In this document: piece by piece, positions 25,267 through 35,006 of the stretch
Layout of the letters: each line of letters begins with the position of its first letter
Position numbering within the stretch: position 1 is the first letter of the stretch
Assembly (NCBI RefSeq): GCF_014205835.1
Contig: NZ_JACHCQ010000029.1
Span: forward strand, 31,468 to 95,467
Direction: 5' to 3'
Source of the DNA: Pedobacter sp. AK013
GTDB taxonomy: Bacteria; Bacteroidota; Bacteroidia; Sphingobacteriales; Sphingobacteriaceae
Length of the DNA: 64,000 bases
Translations under genes and position numbers: made by a program
The notes under the pieces: model-generated
What the model was told of the DNA's origin: nothing
The model's input: the letters and a program-made list of their open reading frames with translations, nothing else
Database searches by the model: none

Positions 25267-25392
25267 TTATTTTTGTGGTGAGGGATAACTTTTGTAATAT
25301 ACTTTTGGGCAGTTACAGTTCTTTTTAAAAATACTGCATCCGCTAAAATATATGGCCACAATTACACAGATGATGCTAACTTTGGTTTTCAT
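25267..25392 (-). CDS. Small lipoprotein (41 aa)
   Basis: ATG at 25392 opens a 41-codon frame on the minus strand. A short hydrophobic signal ends in a lipobox, FSGC, with the acylated Cys at residue 19, and the mature part has the cysteine cluster KKNCNCPK. Similar tiny lipoproteins with a C-x-C-P-K motif occur near gcvH in other Bacteroidota, as far as I recall. It lies 49 nt downstream of the vanZ-like gene on the same strand and could be the last gene of gcvH-vanZ. Function is unknown. Confidence 0.6.
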   Translation of the reverse strand: MKTKVSIICVIVAIYFSGCSIFKKNCNCPKVYYKSYPSPQK

Positions 25393-25441
25393 TGATTTTA
25401 TTCTATTTCAATTGCAATGCAGCTATTTAGAATACATTACA

Positions 25442-25867
25442 TTAATTGTTTTTGGTAAGTGGTGTATTCGCCATGGCTTCATTAAAGTTTAATTTATGGA
25501 GCAATACATAACTAAAAACCGCCATTGATGCCCCTAACATATCGCAACCAAAATCCCACCATTCTGCTGATCGGTAGGTAAAAACTTTCCATTGCAATAA
25601 TTCAATTCCGCCACCAATGATCGCATTGATGAGCAATATTTTAAAAATGGTTAATGTTCTAAAAGCAAAAGTATGCTGGTATCTGATTTTACCGTAGAAG
25701 AGCAGCACCGATAAAACAAAGAAAAAACCCATGTGGGTCATTTTATCAAAGCCTTTAAAGAAAAAACCGCTGTTACCAACAGAATCGGAAATTTTCATAT
25801 TACAAAACACTAAAACGACCACAGTCCATAATACGGCCCATTTTTGCTGTTTTAGTGCTTTGTACAA
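25442..25867 (-). CDS. VanZ-family membrane protein
   Basis: A 141-residue protein with four hydrophobic segments: WAVLWTVVVLVFCNM, MGFFFVLSVLLFYG, ILLINAIIGGGIELLQ and DMLGASMAVFSYVLL. The D-K-M-T-H-M motif, the GGGIELLQ segment and the RSAEWWDFGCDMLG segment are typical of VanZ-like proteins. Some members affect teicoplanin resistance or lipid transport but most are uncharacterised. It starts 10 nt after gcvH on the same strand, a pairing conserved in Bacteroidota. Confidence 0.85.
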   Translation of the reverse strand: MYKALKQQKWAVLWTVVVLVFCNMKISDSVGNSGFFFKGFDKMTHMGFFFVLSVLLFYGKIRYQHTFAFRTLTIFKILLINAIIGGGIELLQWKVFTYRSAEWWDFGCDMLGASMAVFSYVLLHKLNFNEAMANTPLTKNN

Positions 25868-25877
25868 AATATAATAA

Positions 25878-26258
25878 TTAAGCGCCTACCAATTCCTGGT
25901 AAGCTTCTGCAGTTAATAAACCTTCTACTTCAGCTAAATTAGCTAAAGATACTTTTACCATCCAGCCATCACCATAAGGATCAGAGTTAACCAATTCCGG
26001 GCTATCGTTTAATTCAGCATTCACTTCTAATACTGTTCCAGTAACAGGCATATATAAATCAGACACCGTTTTAACAGCTTCTACAGTACCAAAAACTTCC
26101 TCTTTAGCTACCTCGCTACCTACAGTATTGATATCAACATAAACGATATCGCCCAATTCACGTTGTGCAAAATCAGTTACGCCAATATAAGCTTCGTTAC
26201 CTTCAACTCTAACCCACTCGTGGTCTTTAGTGTATTTTAATTCTGATGGAAAATTCAT
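25878..26258 (-). CDS. gcvH: Glycine cleavage system H protein
   Basis: A 126-residue lipoyl carrier that shuttles the methylamine intermediate between P, T and L proteins in glycine breakdown. The lipoyl-attachment Lys is about residue 63 in GTVEAVKTVSDLYMPVTG. The N-terminus LKYTKDHEWVRVEG and the central GVTDFAQRELGDIVYVD fit the family. Other gcv genes are not in the window. It heads a short operon with the vanZ-like gene. In several Bacteroidota gcvH and vanZ sit next to sprA, as they nearly do here. Confidence 0.97.
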   Translation of the reverse strand: MNFPSELKYTKDHEWVRVEGNEAYIGVTDFAQRELGDIVYVDINTVGSEVAKEEVFGTVEAVKTVSDLYMPVTGTVLEVNAELNDSPELVNSDPYGDGWMVKVSLANLAEVEGLLTAEAYQELVGA

Positions 26259-26511
26259 GGTTTTGTAAGTTATTGAATATAAGTTATATTAATTTTGTTG
26301 TTCAATTAAGCTTGTATGCATAAACGTTTCTAAGCGTTTTACCAGCCAAAAATACAATTTAGTTTAACATATCGCAATGCCTGGCAAATTAACTTATTAG
26401 AAATGCGCAAATTTAATCAGTCGATGCTTCTGCCCAGAGATATGAAATCATTATACTCACCAAACAGGTTCAGAAAAAATATTTATATTCGCTTCACAAT
26501 TAACGCTCAAT

Positions 26512-26976
26512 ATGAAATCTGCACTATTTTACACATTAAAAGTGTGCCTGGCGACCTTACTCACCGCTGCACCCGTAACCATGGCAATTGGATTTGCTTA
26601 TATCGGATTGATTACGCTCATCAAACTACAGAATTACACTTTTAATTTTCACCTTCTCTTCAATCATGTTTTTTTATTTGTTGCTATCCTTGCGGCACTT
26701 ATCATATTAAATAGATACCTGATTGCTAAAGTGGGTTATAAAAGATTTATAAATGACAGGCCGGTGGCACATTCAATTGTTATCTTTCTGCTCTATCTGG
26801 TTATCAGTGGCTCCGTGCGTTTCTTCAGTTTTGATTATCTACTGTTCAGTTATGCGCCTATGTTCTTAACTGCATATGTATTTAGCAGAGTATTCTCTGA
26901 AACAGCTAAGAAGGATTTTTGGAATCTGCCGAATGAACGGCATGACGATGGCTTAAAACCGTTAAGTAATCAATAG
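26512..26976 (+). CDS. Hypothetical four-helix membrane protein
   Basis: A 154-residue protein not recognised as a named family. Four hydrophobic stretches are evident: ATLLTAAPVTMAIGFAYIGL, HVFLFVAILAALIIL, SIVIFLLYLVISG and LLFSYAPMFLTAYVF. The C-terminal tail is short and polar (NLPNERHDDGLKPLSNQ). It is the only plus-strand gene between gcvH and sprA and breaks their shared orientation. The ATG at 26512 gives a first helix right after a short N-terminus, a plausible start. Function unknown. Confidence 0.7.
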   Translation: MKSALFYTLKVCLATLLTAAPVTMAIGFAYIGLITLIKLQNYTFNFHLLFNHVFLFVAILAALIILNRYLIAKVGYKRFINDRPVAHSIVIFLLYLVISGSVRFFSFDYLLFSYAPMFLTAYVFSRVFSETAKKDFWNLPNERHDDGLKPLSNQ

Positions 26977-27204
26977 TTTTCCAATATCGGTGACTAATCT
27001 GATCAGTTTTTTGATCTTATCAAACCCAAAAAAGAGACCGTATTATATTATAGAATTGTCATCCTTAACTTCTCAAAGGATCTGCAATAGTTTCGTCTAA
27101 ACATTTCGATACTTTGTCAAGCTCACTACAGCCAGAGCTCAACGCCACAAAATTTAGAGAAATTTGTTTATGATACAGCTTCTTTTCTATGTAATGGAAA
27201 TCGA

Positions 27205-30200
27205 TTAATTCAATGTAAACCTTAAACTAAACCCAAAATTACTGAACGAAGTATTAAAGGTCTGCGAAGTATAAGGCTTAGTAATGTTAGAATCGTAAAA
27301 CAATTTGATGTTAAATTTCTGGTTCAGCACGTAATCTACGCTTGGCCTTAATGTAATGTTCTTCGCACCTGAAGATACTTCGGCCTCAGTCACATCCGCC
27401 CGGTAAATAACAGTTTTATTATCACGGATAGCTACATCTAACTTGAAATCCATGTTGTTATCCATTTTCAAACTTTTAAACCACCCAAATGGGAAACGGA
27501 ACTTATTGGTACGATAGCCCAATCCTAAAACCATATTGTTTTCTGATAGCTGCGCCAACTGACTATTAGATAAGCTCAGTCCTAATAAACGTGAACGGTT
27601 TAATTCGAATGAAGCGGTTAGGTTATTTTTAAACCTGGTATCAACCCCAACCAATGGAGAAAAATATTCTGAAATGGTTACCTGAGCAAATTGGTATTCA
27701 GGTAAAAAGTTATTATTTACATCTCTACTGCTAACCGCACCATTGGTTTCCTGGTAGCGCAATAATGAGTTAAAGCCATTGATATTATAGGCTGAACGAT
27801 AGCCATGACGGATATCTACAGATGAGAACTTATCGGCAATAAAAGGAATACGTGTTAACCCGCTATAGGTTAAACTCCAGTTAGGAAGCGGGATTTTAGG
27901 AAAAGCATTCATTTTTGTTTTCCCCGCATCTTTACCCGAATAGGCAGCCATAAAGGCCGATATAATTACATCCTGACTTTCTTTACCGTAACCATCAGCA
28001 TAATTGCCGTTTAAGCCTCCTGAATTTGGATTCTGAGCACCCAATCTCCTAGAAATAATGATCCTATTGGCCATAAACTGGTTAAACAGGCCTGAAATTA
28101 CCGTTGAGTTATTTTCTTTGAAAGCCGTACCTAAGGCAATATATGATACACTATAATCACCCGTTGTAATGGCGCTTAAATTTTCAAACGATGATACACT
28201 GGCTACATACCTAAAATTGGTAGAAAAGTTTCTTGTTTGCGCCTTATTGGCTTTTAACGTAATCCGTAAATCTTTAAATGGCTCTATCTGCCCGGTAAGC
28301 TGAAAATCTTCCCTGAGTGTGTTTACATACAGTTGATTCTGTAAGGTGTCGTTAGTTAGCCATCCATTGTTTAATGCCATTTCACGAATGTCACGCTGAC
28401 TTCCAAAAACAAAACCTAAACCCGGCGCCCCAGTTGCATTATCGATACCCAAATACCTGGTAGTTGGTAGATAACCCGGCAAGAAAATACCTTTGGTTTG
28501 TACATAGCTGGCATTAACATTTTTTACACTCGTTAATAAATTAATAAAAAATTTCTTAGCGCCGCTTCCTTCCTGGTCATTGCCAGCATTTCTGATAAAA
28601 CCGAACTTATTGTATAAAGTGGTTAGGTTTAAGGTTGGATTTACCTGTACTGTTCTGCTATTCTGTATCGTATTACCCAAATTAATATTCGGATCGCGTA
28701 AGGTAGAAAGCGGTTCGGTTTGCCAGTTAAAATTGGTACCATAACGGGTTTTTACGGTAATCCAGTTTAGTCCAGGTATTTTATCAATGGGCAGATTATA
28801 GGTAACGTTTAAATTGTGGTTATAATCGGTTGTACGTCCTAAGCGTTTTAAGTTTTGCCAAACGGTATCACGTTTTAAACCATCAATTCTTCCATCTGGC
28901 TCATCAATGATCGAATAATTTGTGGCATTAAAATCTAGTTGTAATGAACGGGTAAGGTTCCAGGCAATACCGTAAATCCGGCTCATGGTAAAGTTTTTGT
29001 TAAAGGTGGTACCGTATCCACTCGGGTAAACGCCGATAGTATTATTCGGATCGTTATTCCGCAAGGTATTTTCTGAATATAAACGGTCTACATCAATCCT
29101 GAAATTAATGGCACTTGGAAAAATACTGAAGTTAAAATCTTTCAACAAAGCCAGCATGTTAGATTTTATAATCTTTTCAAACGGCGCTATCGTTTTGGCT
29201 TCTTTAGAATAACTGTACTGTAGCGAAGCCCTATAGGTATTCTGAATACTGTTCTGATTAATAAAATCGCGGTGATTATATTGGGTATAAGCATAACTTG
29301 CCGCAAAATTCTCGATATCCCAAAGGTGAACTGGCTTACTGTTATTGGTCCGTTCTTTTCTAACATTGGTAAAGTTTATGCCTCTTCTAACGGTATAATC
29401 CTGTGCAAAATTTAAAATCGAATCTTTTTGTTGTTTTGTCGATTGCTCTAAAGCATTTTTGAGCTCGATATCTGGCGTTCTAGGATTGTACTGTGGGGTA
29501 GAAACCTGTTTAGAGTAACTCACAAACATCGGGATTTTCACCCCCGATTTTTGTGGCAGAAACTTGCCTAATTCCATGGCTGAAGAAACATCAAGCAACA
29601 CATTGTCTGCACGGTTCCGCTCGCTCACTTTCGAATCGATAGATCCAAAACCGATGGTAGATTTACTTCCAGAAATATTTACATCTGCAAAATCGGCCAA
29701 TTTTAAGTTCAATCTTCCGGTAGCTGCCCAACCGCCTTTTTCATCAAATTCAGTTAATCTTAATTCGTTAAACCAAACCACCGCATTTTTATCAAGGCCA
29801 TCATCTTTGCGTTCATCATTAGCAGCACGGAGCGGATTTTTAATACCCACCATATACACCCTAACCTTGCTCATATCAGGTTGCCCCTTAACTATAATGG
29901 TTCTGGTTCCATCGGTATAAGTAAACGGAACATTTGTAGGCCATGGTTGTCCGTTGGCTTGTTTAGCAACGTTACGGGCCAGCTTGGCGTTTTGAAAAAG
30001 TGTTAAATCTATATCCATTCTATTGGCTTCTGGCCAAATGGCATCGGGATCGCTTGTACCTGGGTTGGTAACCTTTAACGGAATTACATATTCATAATAA
30101 TTATCCTGGTTATCCGTCCCGATCCGTAAGAATGCCGAAACATCATTATCATTTAAAATTTGGTTATTAACAGCTTCAGCATGAATAAACATTTCTAAAT

Positions 30201-33200
30201 GTTTGTAAGATCTGAAATCGCTGTAGGCTGTTTTAAACGCCCCTCTACCGTAGCCATCTCTTAACGATTTTACGATAACCGATAGCGATTGCTCATTTAA
30301 GCGTGTATCGCCACGATAGTTGCTATAATCGCGCTCGCGAAGAATGCCCGGAGGGGTAACGTACGGAATTGGTAAACGTTTTCCATTTTCTTCAATGTTT
30401 ACCGTCGAAACTTCAATTGTAGAATTATCAGGAGTAAGTGCAGGCAACGATGGATCGACGATTACTTGTGCAGCTTGGTTCGAAGCATTATATTCTCTCC
30501 ATTCCCCACGGATCAATTGTAACTTCGCAAAACGCATTACGGCCGTATCAGCGAAATTGGTCATAAACATCCTGAAAAAACGGATCGATTTAAAATCCTG
30601 GATCCCGCCTACTTTCTCCTGGTACTGACCAATCGGGATTCTGAATTGATACCATGAAACAGCTTGGGTATTTCCATTAGCCAGTTTTACCTGCGAGGTT
30701 ACTTTATCGGTAATAAAATTCTGACCAACATTTAAATCTCCCGGGCGCATCGAAACTTTATACTGAAAATACTCATCACTTTGCGTCATGTTATTATCGC
30801 GGTTGATATCTTCCCCATCAGGCAGAGAAGTAGAAGCGGAGTTTTCAAGTCCTAATTCTTCTTGCGACTGTTGCGAAGTTTTGGAGTTCCCTTCAGTTCC
30901 GTTATATTTTTCGTAGCGCTTAAGGATACCCGCATTGATCTGATCTAATGCCGGTCCTCTGAAATAAGTATAATTATCTGATGATGGGTCGGCATCAAGT
31001 GCGGCAGAAGCAGTGGCGTTTAATTGCGATTTAATCTGTGTAATTGCCGCAGCAAATTTTATTTTTTCGTCTGCATCCGATAGTCCATCCAAACCCACAT
31101 CCTGCGCCCTACGCGAATTGGCATTGTTATCGAAAGCCTGTACAACAGGTTGCAATTTAGGTACACGGCCCCAAACGGTTTCATCGTACTTGCTCGGGTC
31201 ATTTGTAACTGGCAAACCATTTTCTAACGATTTTCTACCATCTTTAAGAATATCTTCCGAAATATTCCCCAGGTTGAAATAAATATCTCCACCTGCCGAA
31301 TTTGGTTTATAGATAAATGGGTCCATTAACCAAAACTCAATAAAGCCCACATTTAAGGCCTCAAAATCGTTGGTTTCGATTTTTCGCTGAAAACCTCCCC
31401 AATTATTTTTAGGCTGCAATAAAGATCCATCTGGCTTAAAATTGGTAGTACGAAAATTATAAGGTCCCCTAACAGTTGGGTAATAGGCCACATCAAGAGT
31501 GGTAATGTTCAAAGCCTGCCCGGTAGCCGTTTCTTTAAACGGAAAAACCTCCTGCTCAATTACTTCTCTTACATAGTGATTGGAAAGTTCTGCCCGGTTG
31601 CCTCTGATATTGGCAGGCGTGGTAGAAGCCGCCGAATTATAAAAAGTAGGATCGATGTTATAAAAAGCAATTCTTGCCCGGTTATATCCATATGATAAAT
31701 CGTTAGACTTATCATATTCGGAGAAAAGTTGAGGAGTACCCGATAACTGCCAGGCAATGGCGCTCTTTAAATCGATTACCGATCTCGATGCTTCGAAATC
31801 ATCTAAATAACTTACCCCGTTTTTACTGCCAGCAAAATTCAGTGCCCTCGGGTGGCCAGGAATCAGTTGAGCAAATTCGCCGTAAAATGTTACACTCGAT
31901 GGTGCTTTAGTTGAAATGAGTGGAAGTTTATCAACCAGTTTTGTTAAAAACCGTGATGGTGAACTATAGTTAATGTCTGCTCCCCAAATGGTATTAGAAA
32001 TGGGTTCTTCTCCAATGTTTACCTTTTGAGTTAAAGGTTTTTCGGTCAGGTTCATAATGGTACCCCCAAGATTTAGTTTATTGTTTACACGATAATCTAA
32101 ACGGGTTCCAAAAAGTGACCGTTGCTGCAAACCAAAGGTTTCGCTGTTTTCTGTTGTAATCCTAATTGGTTGACCGGATACCAAAAGTGCCTGGTTAATG
32201 ATACTCACACGGCCGCCCTGGTAATCGACCGTAAAATCTACGCCCTCCGTTAGTGGCATCGTTCCTGCAAAAACCTTTACCGATCCTTCTGGAACATTAA
32301 TGGCATTTAAACTAAATTCAGAAGAAATATCAGACTGGTAATTTACCTTAATGGTATACCTGTTCTGGTTTTGAAATAACTGCCTGGCGATGGTTTGTGT
32401 CGAATCGTAAAGCGCTGTAAAAGTATACTTATTGATCAATGCCTGTTCGCTCGGCAAAAACTTTGCCGCCAGGTCTTTACCAAATGGCTCAATTACAGGA
32501 AAAATAATCCTTCCGTTTGCCGGATCGATGGTGATATAACCCGAATTGGTATTGGTAACCAACGAGGTCTGCCCATTGCTGCCAACACCGAACATACTGG
32601 CCTGATTAGCATTGCTTGCCGTAGAATAAGATCCAAACGCATTATTTGCAGCCACAAAATCGAAAATCCCATCGGGTTTCCGCTCATTTTGCTGGTTCAA
32701 TCGATCGAATTCGGTCAGGGCAATCCATTGCTTATTAGCGGTATTCTGACCTTCCGTCATCACGGGATTATCCACCCCGGTTTCGTTATCAATACGGTAA
32801 ATATCCAGTTTAAAATTCTGACTGCTGATCTGGTACCCGCCGATAGAATAAATATTTTTCATCATCAGATCCCATGTTGGCAGTTGGATCTTAGTGGTTT
32901 CGTTCTTTAACAATTTGGTATATAACACTTTTGGATTAGCCGCATCAAAAGAAACATCGGTAGAAAATTCACCAACCTGATACTCAACACCATTATAGGT
33001 ATAACGGTAGGCAACTGCTAAAACCTCATCGGCATTTAGCGGGTTGTTTAACGATAAATAACCCAGTTGTGGCTGAAAAGTAAATTCGCGATCTGTTAAC
33101 TTTCTGGCATATACCAATTTAGCAAAATTATCGGTATTACTACTATTGGCTGGCGTTGTTTGGAAGAAAGAAAGAACGGCATTAGAATTTGTCTGTCTTA

Positions 33201-34404
33201 TGGCACCACCCTGATAAGTGTTTAACTGCGAGATCAGGTTGTTTGATTGCTGCGGGAAACCTGTAGCGGTTGTTCCTGCCGGCAGACCGGAAGTTCCGCC
33301 GGTAATTAAATTATTGTTAAAAGGAACGTTTTCACCCAAATCCATCAAGCCCAGTACATCTCTGGAGTCCGTTGTATTTCCTGCTTTATTGGTAATCCAA
33401 ACTTCAATTTTGGTAATCTGGATCGGAGAGGTAATGATGGGTGCGTTAGCCAGGTTCTTATTATAATTATTTCTAAAATACTGCGACAGAAAATAGTGTT
33501 TATTTGCTTCGTAGCTATCAACATTCACCGTAGTGGTATTTTGCTGCGCCCCATTGGTAATTTTAATTTCTCTCGATTGTGATTTTTGCTGGGTATAAAC
33601 ACTTGTAACGTTTAAACGCCCGAATTTTAATTGTGTTTTTATACCAAAAAGTGCCTGTGTTCCAGTAATTAATGAGGTATTTAAAGGCAAACTCACATTA
33701 CCAGCTTCTATTTTTTGAATAATATCATCGGGTCCACCGGTATAATCGAGCTTAATCTGATTTTCAAAATCAAATTGGGCCTCGGTATTGTAATTGCTTT
33801 TGATTTTTAGTTTGGTTCCGATGTTACCAACCAGATCCATCTGGATCCTTTGGTTAAAATCGAAATTGGTCTGCACCCGCTGTCTTTCGTTAAAAAGCGG
33901 GTTTTCATTTTTATTTACCCGGCCTAAAAAGGTAAGCTCAGCCTCTCCACGTGGTTGGATGTCGATGGTTGTTCCACCGAATAATTTTTCGAAAGCCTTA
34001 CTATTTACCTGAATCTGAGGGATTATACCCGTGCTTCTATAATCACTTACCTCTGCATTTGAAATGCTGCGCCAGTTGCCACGTTTTATCTCACTGTTCA
34101 CCAATCGCTGGTATTCATCGATGGTTAAGTATTGTGTATTTAAAACAAATTTTTCGCCGATCAATTCCTTCACCACATAACGTTTGTTCTTAGCATCGTA
34201 TTCTACAACACGCTTTAAATTATTGGGTGCAGGATAGAATGGATGAACTGCGGGACTGAGTCCTAAACGTTCTTTCTCGCGTAATCCAAAGTTATTTTTG
34301 GGGGTAATAGTATCCGTTTTGCTTGGAACAACTTGAGAGAAAGTGTTTTGAGAAGCAATTAAAAAAAGAGGGATGAGAAACAGAAATGTAGATATTCTCT
34401 TCAA
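27205..34404 (-). CDS. sprA: SprA, outer-membrane translocon protein of the type IX secretion system
   Basis: A 2399-residue protein, close to the ~2400 residues of Flavobacterium SprA. SprA forms the giant outer-membrane barrel through which the type IX system exports proteins and gliding adhesins. A signal peptide ends near ASQNTFSQ; long repeated outer-membrane strand patterns follow, and the C-terminus FGFSLRFTLN is a barrel end. Landmarks typical of SprA include the GSKNGVSYLDDFEASRS segment and the WFNELRLTEFDEKGGWAA segment. The start is TTG, 11 nt after the ruvA stop; no ATG gives an equally good signal peptide. It is the third gene of maeB-ruvA-sprA. No other T9SS core gene (porKLMN) is in the window. 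Confidence 0.95.
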   Translation of the reverse strand: MKRISTFLFLIPLFLIASQNTFSQVVPSKTDTITPKNNFGLREKERLGLSPAVHPFYPAPNNLKRVVEYDAKNKRYVVKELIGEKFVLNTQYLTIDEYQRLVNSEIKRGNWRSISNAEVSDYRSTGIIPQIQVNSKAFEKLFGGTTIDIQPRGEAELTFLGRVNKNENPLFNERQRVQTNFDFNQRIQMDLVGNIGTKLKIKSNYNTEAQFDFENQIKLDYTGGPDDIIQKIEAGNVSLPLNTSLITGTQALFGIKTQLKFGRLNVTSVYTQQKSQSREIKITNGAQQNTTTVNVDSYEANKHYFLSQYFRNNYNKNLANAPIITSPIQITKIEVWITNKAGNTTDSRDVLGLMDLGENVPFNNNLITGGTSGLPAGTTATGFPQQSNNLISQLNTYQGGAIRQTNSNAVLSFFQTTPANSSNTDNFAKLVYARKLTDREFTFQPQLGYLSLNNPLNADEVLAVAYRYTYNGVEYQVGEFSTDVSFDAANPKVLYTKLLKNETTKIQLPTWDLMMKNIYSIGGYQISSQNFKLDIYRIDNETGVDNPVMTEGQNTANKQWIALTEFDRLNQQNERKPDGIFDFVAANNAFGSYSTASNANQASMFGVGSNGQTSLVTNTNSGYITIDPANGRIIFPVIEPFGKDLAAKFLPSEQALINKYTFTALYDSTQTIARQLFQNQNRYTIKVNYQSDISSEFSLNAINVPEGSVKVFAGTMPLTEGVDFTVDYQGGRVSIINQALLVSGQPIRITTENSETFGLQQRSLFGTRLDYRVNNKLNLGGTIMNLTEKPLTQKVNIGEEPISNTIWGADINYSSPSRFLTKLVDKLPLISTKAPSSVTFYGEFAQLIPGHPRALNFAGSKNGVSYLDDFEASRSVIDLKSAIAWQLSGTPQLFSEYDKSNDLSYGYNRARIAFYNIDPTFYNSAASTTPANIRGNRAELSNHYVREVIEQEVFPFKETATGQALNITTLDVAYYPTVRGPYNFRTTNFKPDGSLLQPKNNWGGFQRKIETNDFEALNVGFIEFWLMDPFIYKPNSAGGDIYFNLGNISEDILKDGRKSLENGLPVTNDPSKYDETVWGRVPKLQPVVQAFDNNANSRRAQDVGLDGLSDADEKIKFAAAITQIKSQLNATASAALDADPSSDNYTYFRGPALDQINAGILKRYEKYNGTEGNSKTSQQSQEELGLENSASTSLPDGEDINRDNNMTQSDEYFQYKVSMRPGDLNVGQNFITDKVTSQVKLANGNTQAVSWYQFRIPIGQYQEKVGGIQDFKSIRFFRMFMTNFADTAVMRFAKLQLIRGEWREYNASNQAAQVIVDPSLPALTPDNSTIEVSTVNIEENGKRLPIPYVTPPGILRERDYSNYRGDTRLNEQSLSVIVKSLRDGYGRGAFKTAYSDFRSYKHLEMFIHAEAVNNQILNDNDVSAFLRIGTDNQDNYYEYVIPLKVTNPGTSDPDAIWPEANRMDIDLTLFQNAKLARNVAKQANGQPWPTNVPFTYTDGTRTIIVKGQPDMSKVRVYMVGIKNPLRAANDERKDDGLDKNAVVWFNELRLTEFDEKGGWAATGRLNLKLADFADVNISGSKSTIGFGSIDSKVSERNRADNVLLDVSSAMELGKFLPQKSGVKIPMFVSYSKQVSTPQYNPRTPDIELKNALEQSTKQQKDSILNFAQDYTVRRGINFTNVRKERTNNSKPVHLWDIENFAASYAYTQYNHRDFINQNSIQNTYRASLQYSYSKEAKTIAPFEKIIKSNMLALLKDFNFSIFPSAINFRIDVDRLYSENTLRNNDPNNTIGVYPSGYGTTFNKNFTMSRIYGIAWNLTRSLQLDFNATNYSIIDEPDGRIDGLKRDTVWQNLKRLGRTTDYNHNLNVTYNLPIDKIPGLNWITVKTRYGTNFNWQTEPLSTLRDPNINLGNTIQNSRTVQVNPTLNLTTLYNKFGFIRNAGNDQEGSGAKKFFINLLTSVKNVNASYVQTKGIFLPGYLPTTRYLGIDNATGAPGLGFVFGSQRDIREMALNNGWLTNDTLQNQLYVNTLREDFQLTGQIEPFKDLRITLKANKAQTRNFSTNFRYVASVSSFENLSAITTGDYSVSYIALGTAFKENNSTVISGLFNQFMANRIIISRRLGAQNPNSGGLNGNYADGYGKESQDVIISAFMAAYSGKDAGKTKMNAFPKIPLPNWSLTYSGLTRIPFIADKFSSVDIRHGYRSAYNINGFNSLLRYQETNGAVSSRDVNNNFLPEYQFAQVTISEYFSPLVGVDTRFKNNLTASFELNRSRLLGLSLSNSQLAQLSENNMVLGLGYRTNKFRFPFGWFKSLKMDNNMDFKLDVAIRDNKTVIYRADVTEAEVSSGAKNITLRPSVDYVLNQKFNIKLFYDSNITKPYTSQTFNTSFSNFGFSLRFTLN

Positions 34405-34415
34405 AGGCGTTAGAT

Positions 34416-35000
34416 CTATAAAGTTTTCAAAGCTTGTTTAATTAAATGCTCTACCGAAAGGTTTCCCTCTGTCACTTTTAAAATCTGGTCTATAGTTTTT
34501 TCGGCGGTTTGTTTGGCGAATCCGAGCATTACCAATGCTGATAACGCTTCATCTTTAACAGTATTGTGTTGAGGCATAGAAATTAATGAATCTGCCCCTT
34601 CTTTTTTTAATTTATCCTGTAGTTCTAAAACCAGGCGTTGTGCGGTTTTTGCACCCAAACCCTTAATCCGCTGAAGGAGCGGCAAATCTGCTTTAACAAT
34701 TGCAGTTTGAATCTCAACAGGAGTAATGGACGATAAAATCATCCTGCCCGTATTCGGTCCGATACCCGATACCGAAATTAAATGTAAAAATAAACGGCGT
34801 TCGCCTTCATCAGCGAAGCCGTATAATGTATGCGCATCTTCTTTTACATGCAGCCAGGTATATAATTTGCACCGTTCTGCATCGCCCAAAGCGCTATATG
34901 TATTTAAAGAAATGTTTATATGATAGCCTATACCTCCGGCTTCAACCACAACGTAAGCTGGGTTTTTGAATGTCAATCTACCATCAATATAGGCGTACAT
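34416..35000 (-). CDS. ruvA: Holliday junction branch migration protein RuvA
   Basis: A 194-residue RuvA that binds four-way junctions and loads RuvB. The N-terminal OB domain starts MYAYIDGRLTFKNPAYVVVE; helix-hairpin-helix motifs are SVSGIGPNTGRMIL near 75 and IKGLGAKTAQRLVLEL near 110; the C-terminal domain III (ALSALVMLGFAKQTAEKTI) contacts RuvB. Length is typical. It lies 6 nt after maeB and 11 nt before sprA. The ruvA-sprA link is found in many Bacteroidota. Confidence 0.97.
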   Translation of the reverse strand: MYAYIDGRLTFKNPAYVVVEAGGIGYHINISLNTYSALGDAERCKLYTWLHVKEDAHTLYGFADEGERRLFLHLISVSGIGPNTGRMILSSITPVEIQTAIVKADLPLLQRIKGLGAKTAQRLVLELQDKLKKEGADSLISMPQHNTVKDEALSALVMLGFAKQTAEKTIDQILKVTEGNLSVEHLIKQALKTL

Positions 35001-35006
35001 GTAATT

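Noticed and set aside
26403..26645. An 80-codon plus-strand frame upstream of the four-helix membrane protein
   Set aside because: It overlaps the better frame at 26512 out of phase and shows no domain, signal peptide or membrane pattern.
32395..32910. A 171-codon plus-strand frame opposite sprA
   Set aside because: Long antisense frames arise by chance in a 7.2-kb gene; composition follows the sprA strand.
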